Assembly (NCBI GenBank): GCA_937127195.1 | Contig: CAKZLT010000320.1 | Location: forward strand, 1 to 5,697 | Reading direction: 5' to 3' | Length of the DNA: 5,697 nt | Origin: an uncultured Saprospiraceae bacterium | Lineage (GTDB): Bacteria > Bacteroidota > Bacteroidia > Chitinophagales > Saprospiraceae | Part shown: one piece after another, positions 4,487-5,697 of the stretch | How the letters are laid out: each line of letters begins with the position of its first letter | How positions within the stretch are numbered: position 1 is the first letter of the stretch | The notes under the pieces: generated by a model | Told to the model about the DNA's origin: nothing | The model's input: the letters and a program-made list of their open reading frames with translations, nothing else | Database searches by the model: none | Position numbers and translations under genes: made by a program

Positions 4487-5695
4487 CTATTTAACTACAA
4501 ATCCATTACCAAATCCATTACTAGATGATACAAAATCTAGTTTTCCTTCATTGTTTTCTGCCATCAAAATCATTCCTTCCGACATAACGCCTCGTAGTTT
4601 TTTTGCACCCAAATTAGCTACAACGACGACTTCTTGCCCAATGACTTCTTCCGCTTTATAAAATTCTGCAATTCCCGAAACGATGATTCTTTGCTCAAAA
4701 CCTAAGTCAACTTTTAGTTTCAATAATTTCTTAGATTTCTTTACTTTCTCTGCTTCAATAATAGTACCCGTTCTTAGGTCAATTTTCATAAAGTCCTCAA
4801 AATCAATATTTTTCTTCACTTTTTCATACTCAATAGTCGTTGGTTGACTCTTCTCTAATTTCTCTATTTGGGACTCAACTACTTCATTTGGGATTCTAGT
4901 GAACAGATGCAAAGGCTTCCCAATTTGATGATTAGCTATAATAATTGGCTGATTATTACTTAATTTATCAAACAATTCCTGCAATTCACCAGTTTCAGTC
5001 ATAGCAGCAAGCCCCAATAACGTTCTTATCTTATCAGAAGCAAAAGGAATAAACGGACGCGACACAACACTCAATGCAGTAATTATTTGTAATGCTACAT
5101 TCATTACAGGTTCAACTGCTTCTGGATTCGTTTTAAAAACCTTCCACGGTTCGTTCGTTTGTAAAAACTGATTTCCGATAGTCGAGATTTCCAAAAGCGT
5201 CTGTTGTGCATTTCTAAAGCTATATTGACTAATATATTCAGATAATTCTTTGAGTTTACCTTCCAATACATTCATCTCTTGCCCAACAGTAGAAGCCTCT
5301 CCTTTACTATCTTTTACAACTGCCATTGCATCAAAAGCGGGGACTTTTCCATCAAAATACTTATTGGTCAAAACCACTACGCGATTGATGAAGTTCGCTA
5401 AATTACCCACCAAATCAGAGTCAACTGCCTCTTTATAGCTTGCCCAATTGAACTCGCTATCTTTGGTTTCTGGCATATATTTAATCAAAGTATGGCGCAA
5501 TTCGTCTTCCTTTCCTGGCAAATCCTCCAAATATTCGTGCGCCCAAACTGCCCAATTTCTAGAAGTTGACAATTTCTTACCTTCCAAATTCATAAATTCA
5601 TTGGCAGGAACGTTCGTAGGAAGGATATAATCGCCACTCAATTTGAGCATTGAAGGAAAAATAATCGTATGAAAAACAATATTATCTTTTCCTAA
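4487..5695 (-). CDS. metG: Methionyl-tRNA synthetase, C-terminal part (cut by right window edge)
   Basis: MetRS charges initiator and elongator tRNA-Met in the cytoplasm. The frame is open to the right edge: 15 codons before the first visible ATG (5650) read LGKDNIVFHTIIFPS, a conserved MetRS stretch, so that ATG is internal. Numbering from it: PTNVPANEFMNLEGKK (11-26) leads into KLSTS (26-30), the KMSKS-loop equivalent, followed by RNWAVW; helical anticodon-binding domain about 85-225, starting near GNLANFINRVVVLTNKY (82-98); a linker; then a C-terminal tRNA-binding OB-fold domain about 286-387 (DFMKIDLRTGTI, VSGIAEFY, VVVANLGAKKLRGVMSEGM). This fused dimerisation/tRNA-binding domain is usual in many bacterial MetRS. 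The 402 visible residues are somewhat over half of a usual length of about 690. The stop is TAG at 4487-4489. No strong terminator follows closely. Identification is very secure. Confidence 0.97.
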   Translation of the reverse strand, partial: LGKDNIVFHTIIFPSMLKLSGDYILPTNVPANEFMNLEGKKLSTSRNWAVWAHEYLEDLPGKEDELRHTLIKYMPETKDSEFNWASYKEAVDSDLVGNLANFINRVVVLTNKYFDGKVPAFDAMAVVKDSKGEASTVGQEMNVLEGKLKELSEYISQYSFRNAQQTLLEISTIGNQFLQTNEPWKVFKTNPEAVEPVMNVALQIITALSVVSRPFIPFASDKIRTLLGLAAMTETGELQELFDKLSNNQPIIIANHQIGKPLHLFTRIPNEVVESQIEKLEKSQPTTIEYEKVKKNIDFEDFMKIDLRTGTIIEAEKVKKSKKLLKLKVDLGFEQRIIVSGIAEFYKAEEVIGQEVVVVANLGAKKLRGVMSEGMILMAENNEGKLDFVSSSNGFGNGFVVK

Positions 5696-5697
5696 AA

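Noticed and set aside
5250..5630. Two plus-strand open frames of about 60 codons opposite metG
   Set aside because: They mirror conserved MetRS sequence and have no independent support.
5648..5650. Minus-strand ATG at 5650 as the start of metG
   Set aside because: Fifteen further in-frame codons up to the edge match conserved MetRS sequence, so the gene is simply cut by the window.
1..5697. CRISPR array, tRNA or rRNA gene, insertion sequence with transposase
   Set aside because: No regularly spaced repeats, no cloverleaf or rRNA-like stretches, and no transposase-like frame were seen on either strand.

Overview
The window is AT-rich bacterial DNA that looks like a member of the Bacteroidota, most likely a marine-type low-GC Flavobacteriaceae genome. 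The basis is the strong AT bias, A-rich leaders without clear Shine-Dalgarno sites before the two complete plus-strand genes, a lipoprotein with an SSCVSKKKY-type N-terminus, a MetRS with a KLSTS signature and a fused C-terminal tRNA-binding domain, and a tiny ORF that resembles Bacteroidota peptide leaders. Genus cannot be fixed from the sequence alone.

Layout: (1) 2-1138 (+) is the C-terminal part of valyl-tRNA synthetase (valS), cut by the left edge and closed by a strong intrinsic terminator at 1161-1190. (2) 1250-2098 (+) is a complete OmpA-family lipoprotein (coiled-coil stalk plus peptidoglycan-binding domain). (3) 2099-2224 is a short spacer with a GC-rich hairpin flanked by short direct repeats. 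(4) 2225-3751 (+) is a complete polytopic membrane protein of the GT-C / family-39-like glycosyltransferase type. (5) 3752-4486 is a 735-base gap without long genes. It holds a two-way terminator at 3794-3843, a 41-codon minus-strand ORF at 3863-3988 that I think is real, a 29-bp dyad just upstream of it, and several AT-rich inverted repeats. (6) 4487-5695 (-) is the C-terminal part of methionyl-tRNA synthetase (metG), cut by the right edge.

The large genes are housekeeping or envelope functions: two aminoacyl-tRNA synthetases, a wall-anchoring lipoprotein and a membrane sugar transferase. They do not form an obvious common pathway or operon; terminators and orientation suggest separate transcription units.

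The best candidate for something undescribed is the small minus-strand ORF. Its N-terminus (LTSIKVKSFVTS) resembles leader peptides of Bacteroidota ribosomal natural products, but its C-terminal half lacks Cys and a GG site and no modifying enzyme is visible. It has its own terminator and an upstream palindrome. A second notable point is an abrupt change in codon use inside the lipoprotein gene near position 1850-1900, which may mark a recombination junction.
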